Positions 19,890-32,466 are shown, numbered from the stretch's first letter. The stretch is DNA of 60,000 nucleotides from Gnetum montanum (GCA_015680685.1 MNCI01002813.1:1138048-1198047), one strand, 5' to 3'. The notes: generated by a model not told the origin, from the letters alone. Program-made: numbers and translations.

Positions 19890-22025
19890 TTCTATTTTCT
19901 TATCAAACATGGATTTGACTAAAGTCTACCAAAAATAGTAATGGTTTTTTTTATATACCATTCTTCACTTATTATAAAAATTCATATTTAAATAAATGAA
20001 GCTACAATACTAAACATAGGTGTTATCTAATCAATTAGAACGGATATTTAGATGTTTTCTTACTTTACATCGGTGTTATATATATTCTTTTTACAGTATG
20101 AAAGTTTTTTTTGTCACATATGTTGTATATCTAGTGTTGAAGCCTCCAAAAGTGATAAGATATTATGAATGTTAACATTTTAAACTTTTCTACACAAGAC
20201 AAGTTTTTGTAACTCTTTATAATGTTTGGAAATATGTATCCTTGCAAATGTTTGCACTGTTTAAAGATATTTTTATCAAATATAGATTTGACTAAAGTCT
20301 ACCCAGAAATAGTAATCTTTTTTATATGGCATGCTTCAATTATTACAACAATTCATACCTAAATAACTAATGGTACACTACTATATGTCAAATGTTGCCT
20401 AATCAATTAACACTAATATTTAAATGTTTCCATACTTTACGTCAATGTTGTCTAATCTTCTTTATACAATATGTAAGTTCTTTTGTCACTTATGTTATAC
20501 ATTTGGTGTTGAAGCCTTTAGAAATGATGAGGAGATATTATGAAGTCTAGTATTTCAAGCTTCTCCATACACTAAGTTTCTACAACTCTTTATCATGTTT
20601 GGCAACATGAATCCTTTCGAATGTTTGCAATGTCTAAAGATATTTTTATTAAACATGGATTTGACTAAAGACTATACAATAATAATAATATTTTTGTATG
20701 GCATGCTTCAATTGTTATAACAATCCATACCTAAATAAATGATGCTATAATACTATAGGTTGGTATTGTCTACTAAGTTAGGGTAGATATTTGGATGTTT
20801 TCATACTTGATGTCAATGTTGTCTAAAGTTCTTTTTACAATATGTCTATCAAGCTTTATTACGTGAATCAAAGATAGACTCTACAAATTAACCAAGCATC
20901 AATGAGGGCATCCAAAACAAATCATACAGCCTTTTTGTTGTAACATTATAATGTTGTCTCAAATGGGTAGTCATAGCATAAGAAAAAAACACATGTAATT
21001 CATCTTCAAGGGCTCTGCACAACCTACAAACACTCTTCTAAGGGAGTTGAATCCATCTTTCACTTTCAATTCTAAGATGATGAGAACTTAAGTGAAACTT
21101 GTTGATAGCATTTTGATACTTGATGGGAATAGTAGGTGAGAGATAGTAAGCTTCTACATCTAGTTGATTAAATCTAATGTGGTGTAAATAAAATTACCTC
21201 TTGCCTTCCATATTAGCTCACATCCATGTTAAAACCTTCTATTTAACAAGGTGGCAAATATGCTTAGGATTTTGCTGCACATCCTCCCAAAACATATTTC
21301 ATTTTCTCAATCATTGCATCCCTTGAAAATACCAACCATGGTCTCATGAATCCTTAAGAACTACATTAGAAATTCTTTTTTCCTTAAGATATGCAAGCTA
21401 TGAGTGTATATAATAAATTGACATAAGGCTTCTATTTCTAAAGGTAATAAATCACATTCACGTAATAACATTAAGTAAGTTGTTTGCATCTTCACTTTTA
21501 ACTTATTGAGAAGAAATTTTTTTTGTCCTCATTCAATATTATTCCAAAGTATAGCACTTAGTCCAGGTCCTTAAACAACATATCCATACAATATAGTAGG
21601 ATAGATGATAGTTTGAAAAATTTGTTTTATGACTTTCCAATCCCAGAGGCCTAAACCCTTTTACTTGTTTTTAAAAGTGTATAGAGCCTTGAAACCTCCT
21701 ATTATTTTTTCTTTGATACATTTTTTCCTATATGTAATTCATCATATAAATTGGACCCAAATATTTAAAAGAATCTACCATTTGCACATTGGTACCTCCA
21801 AAATGAAAGATATTATGAATATCAACATTTCAAGCTTCTCAAAAAAAGCCATGTTTACAAAACTCATTATCTTTGGTAATGTGAACTCTTATGAATGTTT
21901 GCACAATCTAAAGGTATCTTTATCAAACATGGATTTGACTAAAGTCTACCCAGAAATGATAATACTTATTGTATGGCATGTTTCAATTATTATAACAATT
22001 CAAGTTTTTAAAGTTGAACCTCACT
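19890..22025. repeat. diverged tandem array of about 375 bp units, interrupted
   Basis: The block starting TATCAAACATGGATTTGACT, followed by AAAGTCTACC, TGGCATGCTTCAATTATTA and AATTCATACCTAAATAA, recurs at about 19895, 20275, 20648 and 21928. The first spacings are about 380 and 373 bp. The unit also contains TTTACGTCAATGTTGT, GTGTTGAAGCCT and ATGTTTGGCAA blocks in constant order. The third and fourth units are separated by LINE relic C. It contains no coding capacity I recognise. Confidence 0.75.
20850..21800 (-). pseudogene. LINE relic C, 5'-truncated, inserted in the tandem array
   Basis: Read on the minus strand, the order is V-D-S-F-K-Y-L-G (about 21770), I-Y-P-T-I-L-Y-G (about 21590), L-L-P-L-E-I-E-A-L-C-Q-F (about 21440) and a cysteine box C-R-L-C-R-A-L-E-D-E-L-H-V-F-F (about 21010). 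These match the 3' half of LINE relic B (Y-L-R-L-L; L-T-L-E-S-L-K-A-L-Y-Q-F) and the cysteine box of LINE relic A. Only the C-terminal part is present, the usual outcome of abortive LINE reverse transcription. It carries stops and frameshifts. Confidence 0.65.
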
Positions 22026-23588
22026 ACATCTCTAGTCTACACTTATGATAGTTTATGTTCTTTTATTTTTGTTTCTTTACATTTTTTACAATTTCCAATA
22101 AAAATTTTGCAAGTTCTAATGATATTCTAGTTTGAACATAAGATATTCCAATTGTAGCCCACTTTAATCTAATAAAGAAGATTATCAAAATAGGAGTGAT
22201 GCCTTCCCCAAATACTTTGCTAACCAGAATCCCCTATTTGAAAGAGGCCTCATGTTGTTCTAGCCAAAAATGGACCAAACATAGCAAGATTCTCAATTCC
22301 ATCTTTCCTTTAATTTATTGAAGATTCTTAATCCCATCTTTACTTTAATCAATTGAAGGTTGTTCATTTTTTTCTTGTAAGTAATGAATTACAGTTTCAC
22401 AAACTTGGGTGGAACTATTCATAATTAGGAAGGGTGTTTTTGCACATAGAACAATTTTTGTAGTGTGCAAAATAGTCATTGTCTTCATGGATAGAATCCA
22501 TAGAATTGGATCCCATAGATTGACTACAGGATTATACATGTGATTTTGATTTGATCTTTATACTTAATAGATAGATTGTATAGTCAATTTAATTTGTAGT
22601 GAATATGTTCATGAAATTTCATTATATGTATTGATTTTGTATATTGTTTCATTTTCTTTTATAATGATTAGTAGTGCATCGATTCTCTTTCTGAGTATTT
22701 TGAAACTTGTAAAGTAGATTTGGACTCTTTGTGAAAAGCCAAAAGGACATGCTTTAGATGAGAGAAGGAGATGAGATAAAAAGATAACACATCAATGATG
22801 TAGTTTTAGCTAAAAATGGGAATGCATGATTTAAGTAGGCATTTACGTTGGATAATGGTGTAGGTAACAAAAACTACAAAGACACATGGATCTCTATAAG
22901 AAATTGTTAATGGATGCATAAATTTTTATTTTGTAGGACATGAGATCATCTTTAATCCCTCAACATGGATAATACTATTGCTTGCCATGCATGGGTGATA
23001 AAAAAAGTTTTTAAAAGCACACCAAGAAGTGTTGTAAGTGTTTGGTAAAAATGTTAATCCATATGCACAAAGCATAAGGCCTTCACATTATATTATTTTT
23101 TGTCATCCATATGTGTCTCATATTGTGTGCATTTTATTTCCTATTAACAAAATTAGGAATTTTAAATGAAGCATATCAATGCTCACTTTTCTTATATTTT
23201 TGACAAGTTTCATTAATTATGCAATTTTGACTTAAAATTTTGATGACTTATGTGCAATGGTACATCTCAAATTCATTTTCTTCCATTTGTTATAAAAATA
23301 TTGTAATTTATGATTCCATTAAATTTATATTATGTGGGTGATTTGAAATAATGATTTTGAACTTGAAACTTTATTTATTTGATATGTTTCGTGTCATAGA
23401 AGCGATCAAAGATGCACAAGTTGGAAACTTGTCAATTCAAGCATGATCATAGTTGCATTCATTCAATGGTATTTTTTCATGTATAAGATGTGAATGAATT
23501 CAAGCCACATAGATTCATGATGGTGCTACAAAAGTTGTAAAGCAGGTTGACCTTTTGGTATGTCAAAACCTTGAAAAATGGAGAATTT
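22026..23588. other. AT-rich sequence without a recognised feature
   Basis: Short frames only, none with a family motif. It may be old transposon sequence degraded beyond recognition. Confidence 0.5.
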
Positions 23589-23987
23589 GTTAATGTATTT
23601 TTAAGACCTTACAAGTTTAAGGAAATTGAATGTAGCATATTAAGAAGATTGAGATAAGAGCAAAAATCAACGAAATGGAATGCTAAAGTCCAATGAGAAG
23701 ATGCAAAGATTTGAAGGAAATTACAAGGATATGAGATGTCCCAAATCCCAAAGAAGACATCTTGGAGGCAAACAAGACATCTCTACTGAGAAACTCTAGT
23801 CTTGGGCAAGACATCTCTTTAAAATAGGAGATGTCTCAAGGGAAGACAAGACATCTCTTTAAAATGGGAGACGTCTCAAGGGAAGATAAGACATCTTATG
23901 TAAGATGTCTTGCCTCAAGTTAATACATCTCATCCAAGACATCCCAATTCTAGACAAGATGTTGAACTTACAAGTAGACAAACATAG
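23589..23987 (+). repeat. copia 5' LTR, left part (split by insertion)
   Basis: This joins to 31882-32461 once the element 23988-31881 is removed with one CATAG copy. It contains many copies of AGACATCTC and its complement GAGATGTCT (23725-23960), which reappear at 31887-31920 on the other side. The chosen left end, TGTTAATG, is a guess from typical copia LTR starts. Confidence 0.55.
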
Positions 23988-25663
23988 TGTACTGACCAAA
24001 ATTGTCGATGTAGGGCTGAAAGGGAAAAATAAACACCAAAAGATCACCGGATAGGTACAGCTGACCCTGCCTTCGTGTGAGGGCAAGTTGGAAAAGAAAA
24101 CGAAGGTAGAGTGCCTTGGATGGTTTGCACACAAATCAACCAAGGACTTCCCTAAACATAATCTATCGCCTACACTGGGGTTATTGTAACTAATGCACGA
24201 AATGTAAACAGTGACACGCAAAATGCTAATAGTGCGTATACAAAACTGTATTGTAAACAAGGCGTAAACTAAATTTAAAATAGAGTAAACAATATAAAGG
24301 AAGGAAAAATGAACTGTATTGTATTGCTTAGAATGAATGTGCACCAATCAAAGTGTAGTTGCGCGTGTGGATGGCAAGTCAAGCGTTAAGCCCTAGGGTG
24401 ATATGCTTGCAGGTGGAGTTAGGTGCACCCGAACATCCAAAAGTTGCTAGTTAGTGTTTCCTAAGTTGTCAACCTTCAATATTGCCAACCCCATTTATGT
24501 GAATGGATGGGGTATTTATAAGGTTTGGCTAGGTTCGGGTATGGAACTCATAGATGGATCAATGACTAAGAAATGAGAGGAAAAAAGATCATGTGACAAG
24601 TGTTAGATGGGTAGTTACGTGTCAATTGCATGTGCATAGGTAGGCCACATTCTTGACCGAATGCACTGTATCTTACAATGCAAGCTAGCTTACGCCCATG
24701 GAAGCAGATACAATTTGGAGCGTAAGAGCTTAACAAGCTCATAGATGATGAAAATTTACAATGAACATGATAATGATAATGTACAATAAGAGATATTGAC
24801 TCTGGCTCCCTTGAAACTTCTTGATCCCTGAATTGACTGTTGCAGGATGTTGATTTGAGTGGTTTTGTGGCTGTTTGAGGCATCTCTATTTCACCAGAGC
24901 TTCCAGCGTGAGTTGATTTTATCTTGGCGTGTCCTCAGTGTGTGTTTGGCATGCTTTTAATTGGGCATGATCAATACTCACGCTGGACTCACGTTGCACT
25001 CATGTTGTACTCACGCTGCCAGCATGACCTGGGCATGAGTGAGTTGAAAATGATATATTTCACTCCAAATTTTGATCTTTGAAGCTTGTTCTTTAAGTGT
25101 AATGATTGCTTGACTGTGGTTGACCCTAAGAGTGATTTGCAAGTTGAAAATTGATCTTGGATGTGCCTTGTTTTGAACCACTTTTGGTAGCTCACACTAG
25201 ACTCACGCTGCCAGCGTGAGCTACAAAAAATTTATAATTTTAGACTTGAAATCTGGAATTCTGGAGGTTGGAACTTGAAGTTGTCAGCAATGAACCCTGA
25301 GGATGACTTACACCTTTGAAATCAAACCATTTCAACTCGGTTTTGAGGCTCTCATAGTTAGTCACGTTGTACTCACGCTACCAGCGTAACCACAACGTGA
25401 GTGAGAAAATTTGTACAATTTGACCCAAAATTTGAACTCCTGAATGCTGAAACTTGAAATGGATAATAGTGACCCTATGAAGATGAGTTGCACCCTTAGA
25501 TTAGAAAATCTTTGACTTGATATTGAAGTCATTGGAGTTACTCACGCTGAGGGCAAGCTGGCTTGAGTTACATGCCTTAGTCAAATTTTTGCTTCTTGAA
25601 AGCTAAAAAGGCTCTAGGTTGTTCTCATTTCATAGTGTTAAGGTTGAAATTAGTGGTGTTTCA
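23988..25663 (-). repeat. 3' LTR (left) of the 23988-31881 element
   Basis: It is bounded by TGTACTGACC on the left and GGTGTTTCA on the right, giving a minus-strand LTR of form TGAAACACC…GGTCAGTACA. It aligns with 30292-31881 but carries about 140 extra bases near its left end. Palindromic CTCACGCTGCCAGCGTGAG-type repeats occupy about 24970-25570. Confidence 0.9.
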
Positions 25664-25676
25664 TTGGCCCCTCTTT
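25664..25676 (-). other. polypurine tract of the 23988-31881 element
   Basis: The minus strand reads AAAGAGGGGCCAA directly before the LTR start TGAAACACC. This is the expected primer for plus-strand synthesis and fixes the element's orientation. Confidence 0.75.
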
Positions 25677-26819
25677 GTTGACGCTTAGAGGAATCCACTC
25701 GAGAGGTGTTGACAAAGAAGTACAAAACACCATGACCAACCACGTACCAAGCATTATCCGTTGGCCCTTGGCTGGATGTCATTACACCGTGTTCAAAAGT
25801 ACATGGGATTGAGGAAATGCAGGTTGAGATGCAAGGGGATTTATTATAACTGGGGGGAATCAGGAGTTGATCAAGGGTTATAATTACTATTGGAATTGTG
25901 GGAGAGGAATGCTTTCACGTGAATAAGCCATATCTTTAGCCCTTGTCAGTAGCCAGTGTTCAGCAGACTCAGAACCAAGACATAGGAAGTGCGTTCTTTG
26001 GAGAAAACGAGACTCTTGTGGGGTGTTTATAGGAGGCCCGTTGTAAATAGCCAAAGCCACGTGATGATGTGCAACATGATCTTTTGAGAAATGAGCATGA
26101 CTGTTTTTATAAGACAACTACCTTCCCGCTTGGGGCTTGTATGAGAAGAGCCAATGGTCTTTGGTCTATGATGTCCACGAGGTCATGAAGACCTTTTTCG
26201 TATATTTTGCTCTTTGAACCTTTTGTTCTTTTTTTTTTGTTTTTTTTGTTCTTTTTGGAAGAGCTTTCTTTCAATGCTATACTTGTGCTCATGCGTTTGC
26301 ATTTGTATCATGTACCATGTATTGCATTTTGCATTGCAACTACTTAGAGAATCACAGTGTGCAACAGTGTACTAAGAGCTTTGGGGTGAGTAGAACGTAT
26401 CTAGGGGGTGTAATTGAATAAGATAAGGGGAACATGATGGGGAATAGGGAATGTATCAGGAGTCAGGAATGTACTTATGAACAGATTGATTACCCTAGTT
26501 GCATGCATCAGGAGGAATGTGATACCTTGTTATCATGATGAAGTGCATCTATGTGCGAATGCCTCAGGCGTGTCATCCTACAAACACAACCCTGAGAAGA
26601 CAAGAAAAGCACAAATGATTCTGTTAACTAAGTACTTTAAACTTGAAAACAACCAAGGAGATGGAGCAACCATGTGCAATTTCAAAGCAGATAGAATCAT
26701 GAATAGCATTAGCTTCATTAGGGTCCATGAGACAAATTATGCAACAAGTTTTTGTGGAACATGTATAGCCAATTGCAGCAACATATCTTTTCAAGTATTA
26801 CCTGGTTGTCGATGATGTT
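25677..26819 (-). other. non-coding tail between hairpin array and 3' LTR
   Basis: There is no pol motif. The minus strand has a short Lys/Ser-rich frame at 26107-26292 that I cannot place in any family. Confidence 0.5.
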
Positions 26820-27215
26820 GTCAATTTATAGTCTTAGTAGACTGTTGTAGTTTAGTTTCACATCATAACCCTTTGGATGGCACCAGTTTAGCATCGTAGC
26901 GGATGGTGCAGTGCCAGTGTATAGTCATAGTGGACTATCTGTGCCAGTTTATAGTCATAACGAACTAGTGTTGTGCCAGTTTATAGTCATAGCGGACTAG
27001 TGCTTACCTTGCTTGTGTAAAGTGTGATGCTGCATGCATGGTCATGCTATGTGCCTGCAAGATCTTGAAAAAATCAACTAGAAAGAAAACAACATCATGC
27101 AACACCTGTAGTAAATAGAGTTACAATGTATGAATGAAAGAAAAGCAATGCAAAAAGTGATAGTTTTAGGTCGTTCTAGGCCATGGGCTAGTTTAAGGCC
27201 ATTTCAGGCCATGTT
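26820..27215 (-). repeat. tandem hairpin-type repeats after the protease
   Basis: The plus strand shows repeated CAGTTTATAGTCATAGCGGA units (about 26820-27005) and CTAGTTTAAGGCC…AGGCCATG (27187-27212). The minus-strand form, GGCCTgaaatGGCCTTAAACTAG, is the same motif as the arrays at 50680-51260 and 56510-56660. Confidence 0.75.
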
Positions 27216-27309
27216 TTTTTGTAGTTATATGTTTTTTTATGTTTGATGTTTTTCAAATGCAATGTGTAAACTAAGTTGATGAATGTGTAAACAAAGAAAA
27301 ATGCGTGAT

Positions 27310-28263
27310 CTAAGTGAGCGGGAAAAATGTAAATGCATAGGCTAGTGAGATGTAAATGAATGTCAAAAATACATGGCAAGTGGAGGCAAAGGGTAGGCAA
27401 GCATCTAGCACATTTTTGGCCAAGGGAAAGTCTTGGTCATGTAGTTGCTTCCTAACTGAGCATGGATTAGGGAGTGTGCAAGGCTTAGGATCCTCTGGGA
27501 AGCTATTGGTTTCAATCACTCGTTCGAGTGTGTTAGCGTTAGGTGCTGCATTGGTTGTTATAAGTGTACCACCAAGAAACTCTTCTTCTAAAAATTGCAC
27601 CATGTCTATGTCGTGGATAGTCGAAGAGGAAGCGTTATCACCATGGATGATAACTTGACCACCTTCATATGGAAAGTGGATTTCTTGGTGGATGGGAGCG
27701 GAGATGGCCCTTAGTTGGGCTAGCCAAGGCCTGTCTAGAATCATGTTAAAACCTGGCATCTCCTCTATGACAGTGAAATCTTCACTAGTGGGGAATTGCT
27801 CTCCCACCACAAAGGCTAAGTTGATTGTACCCCTAACTGTGACACATGATCCATTGAAGGATTTTAGACATGTGGTTTTGGTTGGTCTGATTTCATTTGC
27901 CAGGCCTAGCTTGTCGATGACGAAGTACAAGACTACGTTTGTTGCTACACCATCGTCAACATGTACTCTACGAATGGTACATTTTCCAACATGAATGCTA
28001 ATGGATAGTGGAACTATAGTGACCTCCCCTCTTTTGGGGTTGACTTTGACTACATTGTCATAGAATATTAGGGATGTTGAACTCAATTCTTGTGGTGTAG
28101 GGGGCAACATCATTGCACGGATGGATGCCTCATTTGCAGGGATGTCCTCCATAACAAGAATGGAAGCCAATACCTGGGCCAATGCTTGGTAGGGAGCAAA
28201 TGAGATCATGACTAGGTCGTACAAGCTCAATGTTGTGTTCTTTTGCTTGAGCATTTCCTTCAC
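27310..28263 (-). pseudogene. retroviral-type aspartic protease of the Tat-like element
   Basis: An open frame of 317 codons. Residues 1-90 are linker. The protease begins near 95, with catalytic V-D-D-G at 102-105, followed by V-A-T-N-V where most proteases have D-[ST]-G-[AS]. A second landmark, G-F-N-M-I-L-D-R-P-W-L, lies near residue 170, where I-L-G-R-P-W-L is typical. The copy at 49850 shares D-D-G-V-A-T-N, so this form was present in the ancestor, and D-D-G proteases are known in plant Tat-type gypsy elements. The C-terminal 90 residues run into non-coding sequence. This protease would cut the gag precursor in trans or cis. The frame is open, but it lies in a decayed element with no pol. 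Confidence 0.8.
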
Positions 28264-30280
28264 CTAGGTTAGTGTAGCTACAAATTCCTTATCATTAGCT
28301 ATTGTGTTGGCCTTGATGTCCTCCATGTGGCTTAAAAGACAAATCTCTTGGGAAGGGGACTTAGGCTTGGCTTTCTTGGCATGCTTAGGGGTAGGGGCCC
28401 CAGTGTTTAGTTGTTGTTTGCTGGTTGTGGCCTTTTCTTCAGCCATGGTGGTTGCGAGATGCTCGTTTGTCCTCTTGCATTACCATTTGGTGGACCTAAC
28501 CAGGTTGCTAGTGCGATCAACCCTTGAAGGAGGAGGGATCGAGATGTTGCCCACTGTTAGGCTTCGGGTAGGTGAGGGGCCACCATGTTATGGAACCCTT
28601 ATGATAAAGGGTGGCTTAGGAGTTGTTTTTGGATTTGTTGTGTGACCAACTCATTGTGGCACCTTGATAACAAAAGATTGCTTAGTGGTTTTTATTGCTG
28701 TGTCATGCCAGTTTAATGTCTTAGTAGAAAATTGGTTCGAAACTTTGACCACAAAGGATGTTGCAGGTGCCTGAGGTGGCACTTTGATAACCAAAGGAGG
28801 CCTCTTACTTGTGGAGGCTACGGGGACCTTTACCTTGTTAGGAGGCATACGGATCACAAAAGGTTGTTATGTAGGTGTGGGCTTGCCACCTATGCTAATG
28901 GAATTTATGACATAGGAGGCATTGTCTGTGTTGGATTGACTTGACATGTCGATCACTAGTTGGCCTCATTCTATCATTCTTTGCAGGTCATCTTGCAAAG
29001 CACGACAGTTGTTTGTACTATGACCAGCCAATTGATGGTAATGACAATATTGATCCAATTTAAAATGTTGTGGGATTAGGGGCTCATTTGGTATTCCTAA
29101 TGTGGGGTTCCTTAGTAGTTCATAGTACCTATCATGTTTTTGACAGGTAATCACCGATACATGTTTGTGTTAGATTTGGTTGGCTTTCAAGAGTTTCTAC
29201 AGTAGTTTATAGGGTTGCATCAGTAGTGGTGTATACTTTGAGCGGTCCTTGCATTGAAATTTGAGCCTTGGGGTGGCCCTTGCTAATGTAGGTGAGTTGG
29301 CACCAAAGTTGGCAATTTTGTTAGCTGGGGCTTTGAGCTGCTTAGCTGTTCGGCCCTAGTTGGTTGCTTTTGTGCTTGTAGCACTGTCGCTACTATTGTG
29401 TTTTGCTTGCGATTATGTTGGTTTCTATAGGCCACATCAGCTGGGTTATTGCTTGATTGTGCCGCCTCTTCTATGTTCTTAATTTGTGCGAATGCTTGAC
29501 TCAAAGTACGAGCACTCAAATAATAAAGTTTTGATTTAACGAAATCATTCATAGCTGCATTAAGGATGGTAAGTAGGTATGTTTCAAGGATGGGTTCGTG
29601 AAGTTCATTCAGGGTTGCACTCCACCTTTGGATAAACTTTTGTACTGGTTCTAACGGTGCCTGTTTGATCTGAATCAAACTATCCAGTGTGGCTTCAGGA
29701 TTTAGATTATATTTAAAACGGGTAATGAACTGATGTAACAAATCTTCTAGAGAGGATATGGAGTTACGAGGTAAAGCTCGATACCAATTTAAGGCTTTTT
29801 CCGATAAGAACATAGCAAATACATGCAAAATTAAATGGGGCTAGGCCTAAAGCAATAGACATTCTAGTCAAAATATCACTAGGTGGGCGTTTGGCTCTCC
29901 CTCTCCATTGTACTTGGTTAGCTGGGGTAATGAGATCCCCTTTGGTAAGGTTAATGGTGGAACTAAAGGGTTGATTGGATCATCTTGGTAGAAGTCCAAC
30001 ACCTTGACTTCCTTAGTGTTTATAGTTTTAAGGTGCTTTACCTCCTCAGTTAACAAGTGCATCATTTTCTTTGTATTTGCCCACTCTTGGGTGGTAGGTA
30101 GGTCGGTGGGTTGAGTGGATTGTGATTGATAGTAATTCGATTGTTGCATGGTTTGTGGAAAGGGAGACTGTTGGATTGTCAGTTGTTGTGGTGAAGCAGC
30201 ATTCAATGATGGGATTGTAGAGTGTGGTATGTTGTAGTGAGTTGGTTGGTGTTGCTAAAAAGCTAGTGGAACCCACTACC
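28264..30280 (-). pseudogene. gag region of the Tat-like element
   Basis: The frames, in order on the minus strand, are: an Asn/Gln/Thr-rich leader with a helical segment (29868-30280), the capsid core (29283-29828, with A-L-N-W-Y-R-A-L-P and I-Q-R-W-S-A-T-L-N-E-L), and a zinc-binding segment at about 29000-29060 (Y-C-H-Y-H…G-H-S-T-N-N-C), the CxxH…GHxTxxC knuckle of plant gypsy gags. Linkers rich in Val/Lys/Pro follow down to 28264. Stops and frame changes separate the pieces. The capsid core is closely related to the gag at 47.9-48.3 kb. Confidence 0.82.
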
Positions 30281-30291
30281 TAGCCATAGGT

Positions 30292-31881
30292 TGTGAGATG
30301 ACACCCTAAATGTGTTGGAGGACTTCCCCGAACATAAGATATAGCCTACACTGGGGTTATCGTAACTGATGCAAAAAATGTAAATAGTGACATGCAAAAT
30401 GCAAACAATGCGTATACAGAACTATATTGTAAACAAGGCATAAATTGAATTTAAAATAGAGTAAACAATATAAAAGAAGGCAAAAATGAACTGTATTGTA
30501 TTGCTTAGAATGAATGTGCACTGGTCAAAGCGTAGCTGCACGTGTGGATGGCAAGTCAAGCACTAAGCCCTGGGGTGATATGCTTGTAGGTGGAGTCAGG
30601 TGCGCCTGAGCATCCAAAAGTTGTTAGTTAATGTTTCCTAAGCTATCAACCTTCAAAATTGCCAACTCCATTTATGTGAATGGGTGGGGTATTTATAAGG
30701 TTTAGCTTGGTTCGGGTATGGAACTCATAGATGGATCAATGGCTAAGAAATAAGAGGAAAATGGATCATGTGACAGGTGTTAGATGGGTAGTTACGTGTC
30801 AATTGGACGTGCGTAGGTAGGCTACATTCTTGACCGGATGCACTGTATCTTACAATGCAAGCTAGCTTACGCCCATGGAAGCAGATACAATTTGGAGCAT
30901 AAGATCTTGACAAGCTCATAGATGATGAAAATATATAATGAAAATTTACAATGAACATGATAATGATAATGTACAATAAGAGAGATTGAATTCGCCTCAC
31001 TTGAAACTTCTTGATCTTTGAACTGAGTGGTTTTATGGATGTTTGAGGCATCTCTATTTCACCAGAGCTTCTAGCGTGAGTTAATTTTGTCTTGGTATGT
31101 CCTCAGTGTGTGTTTGGTGTGCTTTTGACTAGGCGTGATCAATACTCATGCTGCACTCACGCTGTACTCACGTTGCTAGTGTGACCTCAACATGACTTGG
31201 GCATGAGTGAGCTGAAAATGATATATTTCACTCTAAATTTTCATCTTTGAAGCCTATTCTTTAAGTTCAATAATTGTCTAACTGTGGTTGACCCTGAGAG
31301 TGATCTCCAAGTCAAAAATTGAGCCCAAATGTGCCTTGTTTTAAACCACTTTTGGTAGCTCACGCTAGACTCATGCTGCCAATGTGACCATAGCGTGAGC
31401 TACAAAAACTTTGTAATTTTGGACTTGAAATCTGGAATTCTAGAGGCTAGACCTTGAAGTTGTCAACAATGAACCCTAAGGATGACTTGCACCTTTGGAA
31501 TCAAACCATTTTGACTCAGTTTTGAGGCTCTCAGAGTTGGTCACGCTATACTCATGCTGCCAGCGTGACCTCAGTGTGACCATAACATGAGTGAGAAAAT
31601 TTGTATAATTTGAATCAAAATTTGAACTCCCGAATGCTGAAACTTGAAATGGACAACAGTGACCCTATGAAGATGGCTTGCACCCTTAGATTAGACCATC
31701 TTTGACCTGATCTTGAAGTCATTGGAGTTACTCACGTTGAGGGCAAGCTGGCTTGAGCAAGCTGATGTGAGCAAGCTGGCTTGAGTTACATGCCTTAGTC
31801 AAATTTTTGCCTCCCGAAAGCTAAAAAGGCTTTGGGTTGTTCTTGTTTCATAGTGTTAAGGCCAAAATTAGTGGTGTTTCA
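30292..31881 (-). repeat. 5' LTR (right) of the 23988-31881 element
   Basis: It begins TGTGAGATGA and ends GGTGTTTCA, with CATAG following. It matches the left LTR over nearly its full length and includes the same palindromic repeats (about 31070-31770). I could not assign the sequence inside the LTR end to a specific tRNA. Confidence 0.87.
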
Positions 31882-32461
31882 CATAGTAAGATATCTCAAG
31901 CTCATAAAAGACATCTTAATTAGCCATTTCTAGCTATTGTATGAATTCTAACAAGTAGATAAAGAAAATCAAGGCATAAAAGTAAGACATCTTTATTGGA
32001 AAATGTGCAACACTATTCATGTAATCAAGTAATCATTGTATACATTTTGAGGAATTTTGTGCTTCATTTCTATATCATTTTTTGTGTTGCTTATTATGTT
32101 ATTTAGTCAAAAAGAAAGGAATTAGAAGCTTAGTTTATTTTCTTCCTTAATCTTTCTATCTCCTGCTATAAGCCTTGAGGGGTTGGATGTACTTCTTGTG
32201 AGAAGACATATTTTGAGCTTGTTAGGAACTTGAGGGGTTGGGTGTGTTTTTAAGTGAAAGCATCCTTAGCAGAGCTTAATACTTTGGAAAGGTTATGGTA
32301 TCCTTGAAACCAAATTTTGAAGAAACAAGTTCAAATGTGTGCAAGGATTTTTCCATTTAAGTGTGAATGTACCCAAGCTAGGAAACCACGTACATTTATT
32401 GTTCAAGAATTAAGTCTTATTAGCTAAAACTTATTCAACCCTCCTTCTAAGTTATTGATCA
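31882..32461 (+). repeat. copia 5' LTR, right part
   Basis: Starts with the CATAG duplication and continues the AGACATCT repeats of the left part. It ends near …TTATTGATCA, just before a methionine-tRNA primer site. A pyrimidine-rich CAACCCTCCTTCTAA shortly before the end is typical of plant copia LTRs. Confidence 0.7.
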
Positions 32462-32466
32462 TTAAG

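Larger units (their letters stand above)
23988..31881 (-). mobile_element. gag-protease gypsy element (Tat-like), 7.9 kb, minus strand
   Basis: The left LTR is 23988-25663 and the right LTR 30292-31881. CATAG flanks the whole (23983-23987 and 31882-31886). On the minus strand the order is 5' LTR, gag (about 28966-30280), protease (27310-28263), a hairpin-repeat tract (26820-27210), a non-coding tail, a polypurine tract (25664-25676) and the 3' LTR. No RT, RNase H or integrase is present. Its gag and protease are clearly related to those of the element at 47-50 kb. Parallel LTR blocks differ at roughly one base in eight to ten by eye, mostly transitions, so the insertion is old. It sits inside a copia LTR. 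Confidence 0.92.

Noticed and set aside
21629-22048. 139-codon plus-strand frame
   Set aside because: It spans the junction of LINE relic C (antisense) and the tandem array, so it is a chance frame.
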